Part shown: positions 8,162 to 16,760 of the stretch, piece by piece
Numbering within the stretch: the first letter of the stretch is position 1
How the letters are laid out: every line of letters begins with the position of its first letter
From: Pseudomonadota bacterium
GTDB taxonomy: Bacteria; Pseudomonadota; Alphaproteobacteria; Rhizobiales; Rhizobiaceae
NCBI GenBank assembly: GCA_003242525.1
Contig: QGUU01000008.1
Span: 1 to 16,760 of the forward strand
Length of the DNA stretch: 16,760 bases
Direction of reading: 5' to 3'
Position numbers and translations under genes: made by a program
Notes under the pieces: generated by a model
Told to the model about the DNA's origin: nothing
What the model saw: the letters and a program-made list of their open reading frames with translations, nothing else
Database searches by the model: none

Positions 8162-10663
8162 CTATAGCTTCAGCGTGCGCAAGCGAAGCGCGTTGGCGAT
8201 GACCGAAACCGAAGACAGGCTCATCGCCGCTGCCGCAAGCATGGGCGAAAGCAGCATTCCGGTCAGCGGATAAAGCACACCTGCCGCAATCGGTACGCCA
8301 AGCGCGTTGTAGAGGAAGGCAAAGGCCAGGTTCTGCTTGATGTTCAAAAGCGTACCATGGGCCAGCCGTCGGGCACGAACTATGCCGCCCAGATCTCCCT
8401 TGAGCAGGGTGATGCCGGCGCTTTCCAGGGCAACGTCGGCGCCCGTGCCCATCGCAATGCCGACATCGGCTGCCGCAAGGGCCGGGGCATCGTTGACGCC
8501 GTCGCCGGCCATGGCCACCACGCCGCCGCGCCCGCGAAGCTCCTCGATCAATGCGGCCTTGTCCTGCGGCAGCATGCCGGCCCGCACCCGGTCGATGCCG
8601 AGCTTGCCGGCAATTGCCTTGGCAGTCAGGGCATTGTCGCCCGTGGCCATCACCACGGTTATGTCATCCTGGTGAAGAGCCCTTATTGCGTCGATCGCGC
8701 CCTCCTTGATCGGGTCGGCCACCGACACCAAGCCGCAGAGCTTGCCGTCGGCCGCGACATGCATGACCGTCTTGCCGTCCTGCTGCAACGCTTCGGCTGA
8801 CTGCGCCAGCGGCGCCGCATCGATGCCGCGATCGGCCATAAGCGCAGCATTGCCGAGGGCGACCGCGCGGCCCGAAACATTGCCGGTAACGCCCTTGCCG
8901 GTAACTGCCTCGAAATCGCTTGCGTCGGGGGCCGTAATGCCACGCTCGCGCGCACCGGCGACGATCGCCTCCGCTAAAGGGTGCTCGGAAGCCTTTTCCA
9001 ACCCGGCAGCCAGGGCCAGAACCTCTGATTCGGACCACCCTTGCGCAACTACGACGTCGGTCAGGACCGGCCTGCCTTCCGTTACCGTTCCGGTCTTGTC
9101 CACCACCAGCATGTTGACAGCGGCGAGCCGTTCGAGCGCTGCTGCATCCTTGACCAGCACGCCGGCATGCGCGCCTCGTCCCGTTGCAGTCATGATGGAC
9201 ATAGGCGTGGCCAGGCCGAGCGCACAGGGACAGGCGATGATGAGGACGGAGACGGCGGCCACAATGGCGAAGGCAAGGCCATAACCAGCCAGCAGCCAGA
9301 CCACAAAGGCGGCAATCGCCACAACCACGACTGCCGGCACGAACCAGGACGAAACCTTGTCGGCCAGGCTCTGGATGGGCGCCCGGCTCCGCTGCGCCTT
9401 GGCGACGAGTTCCACGATGCGCGACAGCATCATGTCGGCGCCAACCCTCTCGGCGCGCATGACGAGCGAGCCGTTCCTGTTCAGCGTGCCGCCGATCAGC
9501 GGTTCGCCCTGGGTCTTTTCGACGGGGATCGCCTCGCCGGTGATCATCGATTCGTCCACCGATGAGCGGCCTTCGAGGACGACACCATCCACGGGCACCG
9601 CCTCGCCTGGCCGGACCCGCAGCCGGTCACCCGCCGCGACCTCCGCCAGCGAAATGTCGGTCTCCGAGCCGTCCGCCGCGATGCGGCGCGCCGTCTTGGG
9701 CGCGAGGTCCAACAGCGCACGGATAGCAGAACCTGTCCGTTCTCGAGCCTTCAGTTCGAGGACCTGCCCGACGAAAACCAGCGCAACGATCACCGCCGCG
9801 GCCTCGAAATAGACGGGAACCGTGCCGTCATGGCCGCGCATTTCGTGCGGGAAAAGACCGGGAAACAGGGTAGCTGCGACGCTGTAGAGATATGCCGCGC
9901 CGACGCCGAGGGAAATCAGCGTCCACATGTTCGGGCTGCGGTTGACGAGCGAGGCCCAGCCGCGCCGGAAGAAAGGCACCGCGGCCCACAGCACCACCGG
10001 TGTCGCAAGGACGAGTTCCAGCCAGATTGCGGTGCGCTCACCGATCCATTCACGTAAGGGCAGGCCGACCATCGGCCCCATTGCCACAAGCAACAGCGGG
10101 ACCGAGAGAACGGCGCTGACCCACAGCCTGCGCGTGAAATCGACAAGTTCCGGATTCGGCCCCTCCTCACCTGTCGGGACGCCCATCGGCTCCAGCGCCA
10201 TGCCGCAGATCGGGCAGTCACCCGGCCCGTCGCGTACGATCTCGGGGTGCATCGGGCAGGTATATTTGGTCCCCTTGGGAGCCGGCGCAGGCGCAGGACG
10301 GCCGCTGGCGTATCTGTCCGGTTCCGCCTCGAATTTCTTCAGACAGCCTTCAGAGCAGAAATAGTGCTTCTCTCCCTGATGCCGGAGGAAATGCCGCGCG
10401 CTGGCGCGGTCCACCTTCATGCCGCAAACCGGGTCCGTTGCGGTAAGGTAGTCCTCCGGCGCGGCTTCGAACTTTTTCCGACACGCTTCGCAGCAGAAGT
10501 AAACCAGCCGGCCTTCATGCATCGCGCTTGGCTTGCCAGCCTCGGGATCCACCGTCATGCCGCAAACGGGATCGCGCACCACTGCCGGCAGGCCGGCGTC
10601 AGCCGCGCCAGAGCCGTGAGGGTGCGAATGATCGTGATGGTGATGCGGAGGCGTGCGGTTCAT
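8162..10663 (-). CDS. Cu+-exporting P1B-type ATPase with tandem YHS and HMBD modules
   Basis: Inner-membrane pump of 833 residues that uses ATP to move monovalent copper out of the cytoplasm (actP/copA type). A His-rich start (H7-H16) leads into two YHS-type modules, with Cys at 34/57/58/61 and at 80/103/107. A heavy-metal-binding domain follows (C136-PMHP, C150-PIC153). No classical GMxCxxC HMA domain is present. The catalytic core shows TGE (375-377), the metal-site CPC (478-480), the phosphorylated D522 in DKTGT, HP (561-562), TGDN (674-677) and GDGVNDAP (720-727). The YN pair (785-786) and MSLSS (814-818) in the last two membrane helices are the Cu+-type P1B-1 signature. It is first in a probable operon with the aldo/keto reductase. 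A MerR-family type promoter precedes it, but no such regulator gene is in the window. Confidence 0.95.
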   Translation of the reverse strand: MNRTPPHHHHDHSHPHGSGAADAGLPAVVRDPVCGMTVDPEAGKPSAMHEGRLVYFCCEACRKKFEAAPEDYLTATDPVCGMKVDRASARHFLRHQGEKHYFCSEGCLKKFEAEPDRYASGRPAPAPAPKGTKYTCPMHPEIVRDGPGDCPICGMALEPMGVPTGEEGPNPELVDFTRRLWVSAVLSVPLLLVAMGPMVGLPLREWIGERTAIWLELVLATPVVLWAAVPFFRRGWASLVNRSPNMWTLISLGVGAAYLYSVAATLFPGLFPHEMRGHDGTVPVYFEAAAVIVALVFVGQVLELKARERTGSAIRALLDLAPKTARRIAADGSETDISLAEVAAGDRLRVRPGEAVPVDGVVLEGRSSVDESMITGEAIPVEKTQGEPLIGGTLNRNGSLVMRAERVGADMMLSRIVELVAKAQRSRAPIQSLADKVSSWFVPAVVVVAIAAFVVWLLAGYGLAFAIVAAVSVLIIACPCALGLATPMSIMTATGRGAHAGVLVKDAAALERLAAVNMLVVDKTGTVTEGRPVLTDVVVAQGWSESEVLALAAGLEKASEHPLAEAIVAGARERGITAPDASDFEAVTGKGVTGNVSGRAVALGNAALMADRGIDAAPLAQSAEALQQDGKTVMHVAADGKLCGLVSVADPIKEGAIDAIRALHQDDITVVMATGDNALTAKAIAGKLGIDRVRAGMLPQDKAALIEELRGRGGVVAMAGDGVNDAPALAAADVGIAMGTGADVALESAGITLLKGDLGGIVRARRLAHGTLLNIKQNLAFAFLYNALGVPIAAGVLYPLTGMLLSPMLAAAAMSLSSVSVIANALRLRTLKL

Positions 10664-10689
10664 GATTTCGTTCCAACTGGCAAGCCTGT

Positions 10690-10720
10690 CAGATAGGTAT
10701 TGCCCTTAGGGGAAGGTCAA
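10690..10720 (-). promoter_or_regulatory. CueR/HmrR-type copper-responsive promoter, 19-bp spacer
   Basis: Read on the minus strand, TTGACC (10715-10720) and TATCTG (10690-10695) are separated by 19 bases. Overlong 19-20 bp spacers mark promoters activated by MerR-family regulators. The spacer holds the dyad TTCCCCTAAGGGCAA, and GACCTTCCC resembles known CueR/HmrR operators. It ends 27 bp before the ATPase start codon, so the leader would be about 20 bases. Confidence 0.65.
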
Positions 10721-10809
10721 GGGGCAATCGGGCCTTTGTCGCCTGCCCATACCCAGACGCGGGAAAACAGGCTATAGACCGGCCGCCGAACAACGACTCG
10801 CCGTCCCTC

Positions 10810-13605
10810 ATGGCCAAACCCTCCCTCAAGCTCGACCGGCTTATCGACGGCGAAGCTTTGCGCCGCGACCTCGCCGCTCTGGCCATCTCCGCCAACGGAG
10901 CAGAGTCTGGCGCCACCATCCGCCAGGCTGTCCTGCAGGCGCTCAAGGGGCAGTGGGCTTTCGGCCGCAAGATGGCGGAGGCGATGCTCGGCGAGGACGG
11001 CAGCGGCACAGCCTGCGCCGAACGCCTTTCCCACGTGATGGACGTGATTATCCGGACCCTCTACGATTTCGCGGCTACCCATGTCTATCGCATGAGGAAT
11101 CCTTCGGCGGGCGAGCGCATGGCCATCGTTGCCGTCGGGGGCTATGGTCGCGGCACGCTGGCGCCGGGGTCGGACATCGACCTGCTCTTCCTGCTGCCCT
11201 ACAAGCAGACGCCGTGGGGCGAGCAGGTCGCCGAGTACATGCTCTACATGCTGTGGGACATGGGGCTGAAAGTCGGCCATGCGACCCGCAGTGTGGACGA
11301 ATGTCTGCGCCATGCCCGCGATGACGTCACAATCGCCACCACGCTGCTGGAAGCCCGTTTCCTCTGGGGCGAGGAGACGCTCTACGATGAGTTGCTGGCG
11401 CGCTTCGACAGCGAGGTCGTGCGCCATACGGGATCGGAATATGTCCAGGCCAAGCTCGCCGAGCGGGACGCGCGCCACGCCAAGGGCGGCGAGAGCCGCT
11501 ACGTCGTGGAGCCCAACGTCAAGGACGGCAAGGGCGGCCTGCGCGACCTGCAGACCCTGTTCTGGATCGGCAAGTATTTCTATCGCGTGCGCACCGGGGC
11601 CGAGCTGGTCGACAAGGGCGTATTTACTGCCGCCGAGTATCGGAAATTCCTCAAGGCGGAGGATTTTTTGTGGGCGGTGCGCTGCCACATGCATTTCCTG
11701 ACCGGCAAGGCGGAGGAGCGGCTGCACTTCGACATTCAGCGGGACATTGCCGAGCGCCTCGGCTACACAAGCCATCCCGGCCTTTCGGCCGTCGAGCGCT
11801 TCATGAAGCACTATTTCCTGATAGCCAAGGATGTGGGCGACCTTACGCGTATCTTCTGCGCGGCGCTGGAGGAAGAACAGGCCAAGCAGGCCCCTGGTTT
11901 CAACCGGCTGCTTGCCGGGTTTTCGCGCCGCCGACGCAAGCTTGCCGGGACAAGTGACTTCATCGTCGACAATCACCGCATCAACATTGCCGACGAGGAG
12001 GTTTTCCGGAGGGATCCGGTCAACATGCTGCGCCTGTTCTGGTTTGCAGACAGGCACGGGCTGGAATATCACCCCGACGCGCTGAAGCTGCTCACCCGCT
12101 CGCTCGGCCTTGTCGACCGGACGCTGCGCCGCAACGCGGAAGCCAACCGGCTCTTTCTCGACATACTGACGTCCGACCGCGACCCGGCGCTGAACCTCAG
12201 GCGCATGAACGAGGCCGGGCTGCTTGGCAGGCTGATCCCGGACTTCGGCAAGATCGTCGCCATGATGCAGTTCTCGATGTATCACCACTATACGGTCGAC
12301 GAGCACCTGATCCGCTGTGTCGGCGTTCTTTCCGAAATCGAGCATGGCGGCTCGCAGAACATCCATCCGCTCTCGCATTCGCTGATGCCGGGGCTGCGCA
12401 AGAGCCGCGAGGCTCTCTATGTCGCGGTTCTCCTGCACGACATTGCCAAGGGCCGGCCGGAAGATCATTCGGTAGCAGGGGCCAGAGTCGCGCGACGCAT
12501 CTGCCCGCATATGGGCCTCTCGACCGCAGATACGGAAACGGTGGCCTGGCTGATCGAAAACCATCTCGTCATGTCGATGACGGCCCAGACGCGAGACCTG
12601 AACGACCGCAAGACGATCGAGGATTTCGCGGCCATCGTGCAGTCGGTGGAAAGGCTGAAACTCCTGCTTATCCTCACCGTATGCGACATAAGGGGTGTAG
12701 GACCTGGTGTGTGGAATGGCTGGAAAGGCCAGTTGCTGCGCAATCTCTATTTCGAAACCGAGCTTCTCCTGACCGGCGGCTTTTCGGAACTCTCGCGCGC
12801 GGAACGCGCCGGTGCCGCCCGCCAGGAACTGGCGGAGGCGCTGGCCGGCTGGCCGGAAGAGGAACGCAAGCGCCATGTAGCGCTTCACTACGAGAACTAT
12901 CTGCTCACGGTTCCGCTTGCCGACCAGGTGCGCCATGCCGAATTCATCCGCGAGTCGGACGCGGCCGGGCGCAAGCTCGCCAGCATGGTCAAGACCCATC
13001 AGTTCGAGGACGTTACCGAAATCACCGTCCTGGCCCAGGACCACCCGCGGCTTCTCTCGGTGATAGCCGGTGCCTGTGCGGCTGCAGGCGCCAACATCGT
13101 CGATGCGCAGATTTTCACCACTTCGGACGGACGAGCGCTGGACACCATCCTCATCGGCCGCGAGTTCGACCACGACGAAGACGAGCGCCGTCGTGCCGAA
13201 CGGATCGGCAAGCTGATCGAGGGCGTACTGTCCGGCAGCGCCTGGCTGCCGGAGATGATCGAGAAGCGGGCCAGGCCGAAACGCGGCCAGAAAGCCTTCC
13301 GGATTTCGCCGCGCGCCGAGATACGCAACACGCTGTCCAACCGCTTTTCCGTGATCGAGGTGGAGGGACTGGACCGACCCGGCCTGCTCTCCGAAATCAC
13401 CAGCGTCCTGTCGGATCTCTCGCTGGATATCGCCTCGGCCCACATCACCACCTTCGGCGAGAAGGTGATCGACACTTTCTATGTCACCGACCTGACGGGC
13501 CACAAGATCGAGAGTCCGGCCCGCGAAAAGGCCATCCGCCAGCGCCTGCTTGCGACGCTTGAGGGCAAGGCCGCCTCAGGCAAACCCAAGGCGGCCGCGG
13601 AATGA
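10810..13605 (+). CDS. glnD: Bifunctional PII uridylyltransferase / uridylyl-removing enzyme GlnD
   Basis: Senses glutamine and adds UMP to PII proteins (GlnB/GlnK) under nitrogen limitation, or removes it when glutamine is plentiful. It thereby sets glutamine synthetase activity and NtrBC signalling. At 931 residues it is of normal length. The nucleotidyltransferase domain carries GGYGRG (110-115) and the metal-binding D122-I-D124. The PII-uridylyltransferase linker region follows, including [11 protein letters not shown] (236-246). The HD domain for UMP removal has H543-D544 in LLHDIAKG. Two ACT domains close the protein at about 736-800 and 846-915, the second with the signature [11 protein letters not shown]. 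The ATG at 10810 fits the expected N-terminus but has no clear Shine-Dalgarno. It is divergent from the copper ATPase, and murJ follows after 124 bp. Confidence 0.96.
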   Translation: MAKPSLKLDRLIDGEALRRDLAALAISANGAESGATIRQAVLQALKGQWAFGRKMAEAMLGEDGSGTACAERLSHVMDVIIRTLYDFAATHVYRMRNPSAGERMAIVAVGGYGRGTLAPGSDIDLLFLLPYKQTPWGEQVAEYMLYMLWDMGLKVGHATRSVDECLRHARDDVTIATTLLEARFLWGEETLYDELLARFDSEVVRHTGSEYVQAKLAERDARHAKGGESRYVVEPNVKDGKGGLRDLQTLFWIGKYFYRVRTGAELVDKGVFTAAEYRKFLKAEDFLWAVRCHMHFLTGKAEERLHFDIQRDIAERLGYTSHPGLSAVERFMKHYFLIAKDVGDLTRIFCAALEEEQAKQAPGFNRLLAGFSRRRRKLAGTSDFIVDNHRINIADEEVFRRDPVNMLRLFWFADRHGLEYHPDALKLLTRSLGLVDRTLRRNAEANRLFLDILTSDRDPALNLRRMNEAGLLGRLIPDFGKIVAMMQFSMYHHYTVDEHLIRCVGVLSEIEHGGSQNIHPLSHSLMPGLRKSREALYVAVLLHDIAKGRPEDHSVAGARVARRICPHMGLSTADTETVAWLIENHLVMSMTAQTRDLNDRKTIEDFAAIVQSVERLKLLLILTVCDIRGVGPGVWNGWKGQLLRNLYFETELLLTGGFSELSRAERAGAARQELAEALAGWPEEERKRHVALHYENYLLTVPLADQVRHAEFIRESDAAGRKLASMVKTHQFEDVTEITVLAQDHPRLLSVIAGACAAAGANIVDAQIFTTSDGRALDTILIGREFDHDEDERRRAERIGKLIEGVLSGSAWLPEMIEKRARPKRGQKAFRISPRAEIRNTLSNRFSVIEVEGLDRPGLLSEITSVLSDLSLDIASAHITTFGEKVIDTFYVTDLTGHKIESPAREKAIRQRLLATLEGKAASGKPKAAAE

Positions 13606-13729
13606 GAAGCAGCCCTGGTAGAAAGGCTACCCTGGCCCAAGCCATGCGCTCGACGCTTGCCGGGCGCGGCAGGGAAGGTCGGCTTTCGTCCTCGCCGCTT
13701 CACTGCATATGGTGGAAAAACGCCCAGCC

Positions 13730-15331
13730 ATGAGCCTTGTTGCGAAATTCGCCACCGTTGCCTCCGGCACACTAGCCAGCCGCATACTCGGCTTCACGCG
13801 CGAGATGCTGATGGCAGCCGCCCTTGGCACCGGGCCGGTGGCGGACGCCTTCTATGCCGCCTTCCAGTTTCCCAACACGTTCCGGCGGCTGTTTGCGGAG
13901 GGCGCATTCAACACCGCCTTCGTACCGCTGTTCGCCAAGGAGATCGAGGCTGAGGGCCTTGATGGCGCAAGGCGCTTTTCGGAAGAAGTGTTCGGCGTGC
14001 TGTTCAGCGCATTGATCGTGCTGACCATCGCCATGGAACTGGCGATGCCACTGCTGGTGCGAACCATCATCGCGCCGGGCTTCGCGGGCGATCCGGAGAA
14101 ATACGATCTCACGGTTTCGCTGGCGACGGTGATGTTCCCCTACCTGATGTGCATGTCACTGGCCTCGATGATGGCGGGCATGCTTAATTCGCTGCGGCGT
14201 TATTTCGCCGCCGCGATCGCGCCGGTGTTCCTCAACATCATCCTGATAGGCGTGCTTTACTGGGCCTGGCGCAGCGGCGCCGACGGGCTGACCGTCGGCT
14301 ACGCCATGGCCTGGGGCGTGATGGCAGCAGGCCTCGTGCAGCTCGCCATTGTCTGGGTGGCGGCGCGGCATGCCGGCATTTCGATCGGTTTCAGACGGCC
14401 GCGGTTGACGCCGGGCGTGAAGCGCCTGCTGCTGTTGGCATTGCCGGCTGCAATTACCGGCGGCATCACGCAGATCAACCAGCTTATCGGCACGGCCATC
14501 GCCTCGACCCAGGCCAGTGCGGTTTCCTCGCTGGCGCTTGCCGACCGCGTCTACCAGTTGCCGCTGGGCGTGGTCGGCATCGCCGTCGCAATCGTCCTGT
14601 TGCCGGAACTGTCGCGGGCGCTGAAGGCGGGCAATGCCATGGAGGCGGCAAACCTGCAGAACCGCTCGGTGGAGTTCACCCTGTTCCTGACATTGCCGGC
14701 GGCTGCGGCGCTGCTGGTCATGGCCGAGCCCATCGTGCGCGTGCTCTACGAACGTGGCGCCTTCGCCGCCAGCAATTCCACGCCGGTCGTTGCCTCCATC
14801 CTTTCGATTTTCGGCCTCGGCCTGCCCGCCTTCGTGCTGATAAAGGCCTTCACACCAGGCTATTTCGCTCGCGAAGACACGCGTACCCCGATGGTGTTCG
14901 CGGCCATTTCCGTGGCGCTGAACATTGCAATGGCGCTGGTGCTGTTTCCGTCCATGGGTGCGCCGGGCATAGCCGTGGCATCGGCGGCTGCAGGCTGGCT
15001 CAACGCCGTAATGCTGCTTGCGGTGCTGATCCGACGCGGGCACTGGGGCCATGATGCGCCGCTGATGAAGCGCATTCCGCGTCTGGTCCTCTCGGCAGCA
15101 ATCATGGGCGCCGCGCTCTGGATCGCGCAGGACTGGCTTGGCGACAGGCTTTCCGCTTCCGCGCCGCTGGTGACCCAGGTGGTCACGCTCGCGCTGCTTT
15201 CCGGCGCAGGGGCGGTGCTGTATTTCGGGCTTGCCTTTGCTCTGGGCGGCGCCGACCCCGGCATGGTCCGCCGCAGCATAAGGCGCGGCGCTACGAGGCC
15301 CACGGCTATGGAGCCCCCGCAGGATTCCTGA
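13730..15331 (+). CDS. murJ: Lipid II flippase MurJ
   Basis: Polytopic inner-membrane protein of the MOP superfamily (old name MviN) that turns lipid II outward for peptidoglycan assembly. The 533 residues consist of repeated hydrophobic helices, consistent with the usual 14. With the start at 13730, residues known to be essential in E. coli MurJ fall at the same numbers here: R18, R24, D39 and R52. That supports this start over an in-frame ATG at 13709, for which I see no better ribosome site. The N-terminal stretch GTGPVADAFYAAFQFPNTFRRLFAEGAF is family-typical. It lies downstream of glnD and may be co-transcribed with it. The neighbour comM remnant is convergent. Confidence 0.95.
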   Translation: MSLVAKFATVASGTLASRILGFTREMLMAAALGTGPVADAFYAAFQFPNTFRRLFAEGAFNTAFVPLFAKEIEAEGLDGARRFSEEVFGVLFSALIVLTIAMELAMPLLVRTIIAPGFAGDPEKYDLTVSLATVMFPYLMCMSLASMMAGMLNSLRRYFAAAIAPVFLNIILIGVLYWAWRSGADGLTVGYAMAWGVMAAGLVQLAIVWVAARHAGISIGFRRPRLTPGVKRLLLLALPAAITGGITQINQLIGTAIASTQASAVSSLALADRVYQLPLGVVGIAVAIVLLPELSRALKAGNAMEAANLQNRSVEFTLFLTLPAAAALLVMAEPIVRVLYERGAFAASNSTPVVASILSIFGLGLPAFVLIKAFTPGYFAREDTRTPMVFAAISVALNIAMALVLFPSMGAPGIAVASAAAGWLNAVMLLAVLIRRGHWGHDAPLMKRIPRLVLSAAIMGAALWIAQDWLGDRLSASAPLVTQVVTLALLSGAGAVLYFGLAFALGGADPGMVRRSIRRGATRPTAMEPPQDS

Positions 15332-15453
15332 GCCACGAGGCGCGGCTCCACAGGCGGCCAGCGTTGACAGCTAACGGCAGGAGCCGAGCCGGTACACGGC
15401 AACTTTGGACCCAGGCGCGCGAACCAATCGAGTGGCGGAAGTGTCCACCGAGA

Positions 15454-16356
15454 CTAAGCCGCCTGCGCCATCCTGTCTGCGGACATGCGGTAGGAGATCG
15501 CCTCCGCTACATGGATGCGCCCCACCTTGTCGGACCCTTCGAGGTCGGCCAGCGTGCGCGCCACCTTCAACACGCGATGATAGGCCCGCGCCGAAAAGCC
15601 GAGCTTCTCGCTGGCGTCTCCGAGCAGGGCCAGGCCCGCTGCGTCGGGCGCCGCCAGGCGTTCGATCAGCGAGGGTGAGCACTGCGCATTGGTGGCGACG
15701 TCGAAGACGCCCATTTCCTGGAAGCGCTCCTGCTGGATGGTCCGCGCCCGCGCCACGCGAGCGGCGACGGCCGCACTCGATTCCGAACGGCCCGGCCGGA
15801 TCAGATCGCCGGCCGTAACTGCCGGAACCTCGATCCTCAGGTCGATGCGGTCAAGCAGTGGACCGGAAATGCGCGCCTGGTATTCAGTCCGGCAGCGCTC
15901 CCCGCGCTGACAGCGATGGCCCGGCTCGCCAGCCATGCCGCATCGGCAGGGATTCATGGCCGCAACGAGCTGTATGCGCGCCGGATAGGCTATGCGGTGA
16001 TTGGCGCGCGCGATCACGCATTCGCCGGTTTCGAGCGGCTGGCGCAGGGCATCGAGCGTCTGCGGCGAGAATTCGGGCAATTCGTCAAGGAAGAGCACGC
16101 CGTGATGGGCAAGCGATGCCTCGCCCGGGCGTGCGCGCAACCCTCCGCCGACCAGCGCCGCCATCGAAGCCGAATGATGTGGCGCGCGGAAGGGCCTACG
16201 ATCAGTAAGCCGCCCGTCGGCAAGTTCGCCGGCCACGGATGCAATCATGGAAACTTCCAGCAATTCCTTCGGCGACAGCGGCGGCAGGATAGACGGCAGG
16301 CGCTGGGCCAGCATTGACTTGCCCGCTCCCGGCGGGCCAATCATCAAAAAGTTATG
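15454..16356 (-). pseudogene. comM: comM/yifB remnant, 5' third lost at a mobile-element junction
   Basis: Encodes the AAA+ ATPase and C-terminal domains of YifB/ComM, a Mg-chelatase-like hexameric helicase that promotes branch migration of incoming DNA in natural transformation. Homology runs from HNFLMIGPP onward, about 300 residues to the stop at 15454-15456. Walker A (GPPGAGKS), Walker B (VLFLDELPEF), the sensor region NPCRCG and the C-terminal Mg-chelatase domain are intact. Family members are about 500-510 residues, so roughly 200 N-terminal residues, including the Lon-protease-like domain, are missing. Upstream of the codon at 16354-16356, comM homology ends, the GC content falls and a recombinase gene starts on the other strand. 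The reading frame stays open to an ATG at 16464, but those 36 extra codons are antisense to the recombinase. I regard the gene as interrupted. The missing part may survive at the far end of the element. Confidence 0.85.
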
Positions 16357-16360
16357 ATAC
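16340..16360. mobile_element. Probable attachment-site junction (attL/attR half) in comM
   Basis: On the left, comM is readable up to the His codon at 16354-16356. On the right, the sequence no longer fits comM, which should continue with the codons for the glycines that normally precede HN. Bases 16341-16400 are about one third G+C by hand count, against clearly GC-rich sequence further left. A recombinase reading frame opens at 16393. The exact crossover bases cannot be set without the other junction or an uninterrupted relative. Confidence 0.6.
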
Positions 16361-16392
16361 ATTAATATACGAGCAGAGAGAATGATTCCGAC

Positions 16393-16760
16393 ATGGCAAA
16401 GGTATATTCCTACATCCGTTTTTCCACGCCTGAGCAGGCGAGGGGCGATTCCTTGCGACGGCAAATTGAAGCAGCCGAAGCGTGGTGCAAAGAGCGTGAT
16501 CTTGCTTTGGATGACACACTTAGCGACTTAGGCCTTTCAGCTTATGACGGCGCGAACCATACTATCGGGGCCCTGCGAAGATTCCTCGATCTAGTAGAAT
16601 CTGGCCAGATCGACCGCGGCTCTTATCTCATTGTGGAAAGCTTGGACCGTCTTTCTCGCGAGACTGTTATTGACGCTGCATCTCGGCTTCTTGACTTGAT
16701 TCGAGCCGGCATCACAGTTGTCACTTTATCCGATGGCCAGGGGAACTTTACCGAAATTTC
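16393..16760 (+). CDS. Serine site-specific recombinase, N-terminal part
   Basis: The 122 visible residues form most of a serine-recombinase (resolvase/invertase) catalytic domain. The nucleophile is S11 in YIRFST (7-12), followed by Q15 and the helix start DSLRRQ (19-24). The active-site arginine motif is ESLDRLSR (82-89), and a family-typical strand AGITVVTL follows (105-112). The reading runs off the window end, so I cannot see whether a long C-terminal DNA-binding region makes it a large serine integrase; the location at an interrupted chromosomal gene suggests so. It would cut, exchange and rejoin DNA through a phosphoserine link to integrate or excise the element. The start at 16393 has only a weak purine stretch (AGAGAG) about 11 bases upstream. 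Base composition is about 50% G+C with TTA, AGA and CTA codons, unlike the neighbouring genes, which supports foreign origin. Confidence 0.92.
   Translation, partial: MAKVYSYIRFSTPEQARGDSLRRQIEAAEAWCKERDLALDDTLSDLGLSAYDGANHTIGALRRFLDLVESGQIDRGSYLIVESLDRLSRETVIDAASRLLDLIRAGITVVTLSDGQGNFTEI

Noticed and set aside
10717..13503. 928-codon open frame antisense to glnD
   Set aside because: Same GC-rich shadow effect. The plus strand encodes GlnD with all domains and active-site residues intact.
13613..13634. GGTAG/CTACC hairpin between glnD and murJ
   Set aside because: Five-base arms only and no following T run; too weak to call a terminator or attenuator.
16314..16358. Promoter for the recombinase using TTGACT (16314-16319) and TATGAT (16353-16358)
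   Set aside because: The spacing is 33 bases, far too long. TATGAT has no acceptable -35 element at 16-18 bases, so no promoter is claimed.

Overview
The window reads as a GC-rich alphaproteobacterial chromosome segment, most likely Hyphomicrobiales and probably Phyllobacteriaceae/Mesorhizobium-like. The evidence is a chimeric malic enzyme with a phosphotransacetylase-like tail, GlnD and MurJ of rhizobial type, a rhizobial-style NDUFA9-like SDR start, and an HmrR/CueR-type copper promoter. Genus is an inference from remembered protein resemblance, not from a database search.

Layout. 1-180 (-): 5' end of an NDUFA9-like NAD(P)-binding protein. 286-2565 (-): chimeric malic enzyme. 2694-5417 (+): mutS, divergent from it. 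5551-6204 (+): glutathione S-transferase-like protein. 6277-6690 and 6687-7220 (+): an ArsR-family repressor and an SRPBCC protein, overlapping by ATGA and driven from a well-formed promoter bracketed by two copies of the same palindrome. 7288-8127 and 8162-10663 (-): aldo/keto reductase and a Cu+ P1B ATPase with two YHS domains, probably one operon behind a 19-bp-spacer MerR-family promoter. 10810-13605 (+): glnD. 13730-15331 (+): murJ. 15454 to about 16356 (-): the 3' part of comM/yifB, cut off just before its Walker A motif. 16393 to the window end (+): start of a serine recombinase.

Housekeeping functions (malate metabolism, mismatch repair, nitrogen signalling by PII uridylylation, lipid II flipping) frame a small accessory-looking block (GST, ArsR/SRPBCC, AKR, Cu-ATPase) between mutS and glnD. 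The most notable place is the right end. The recombinase gene begins about 40 bp from where comM homology stops, and the GC content falls there. I read this as the edge of an integrated mobile element that has used comM as its attachment gene. Its cargo lies beyond the window, so I cannot say what it carries. I see no CRISPR array, rRNA, tRNA or IS transposase.

All gaps between genes are under 150 bp. Those at 5418-5550, 13606-13729 and 15332-15453 hold no signal I can support.
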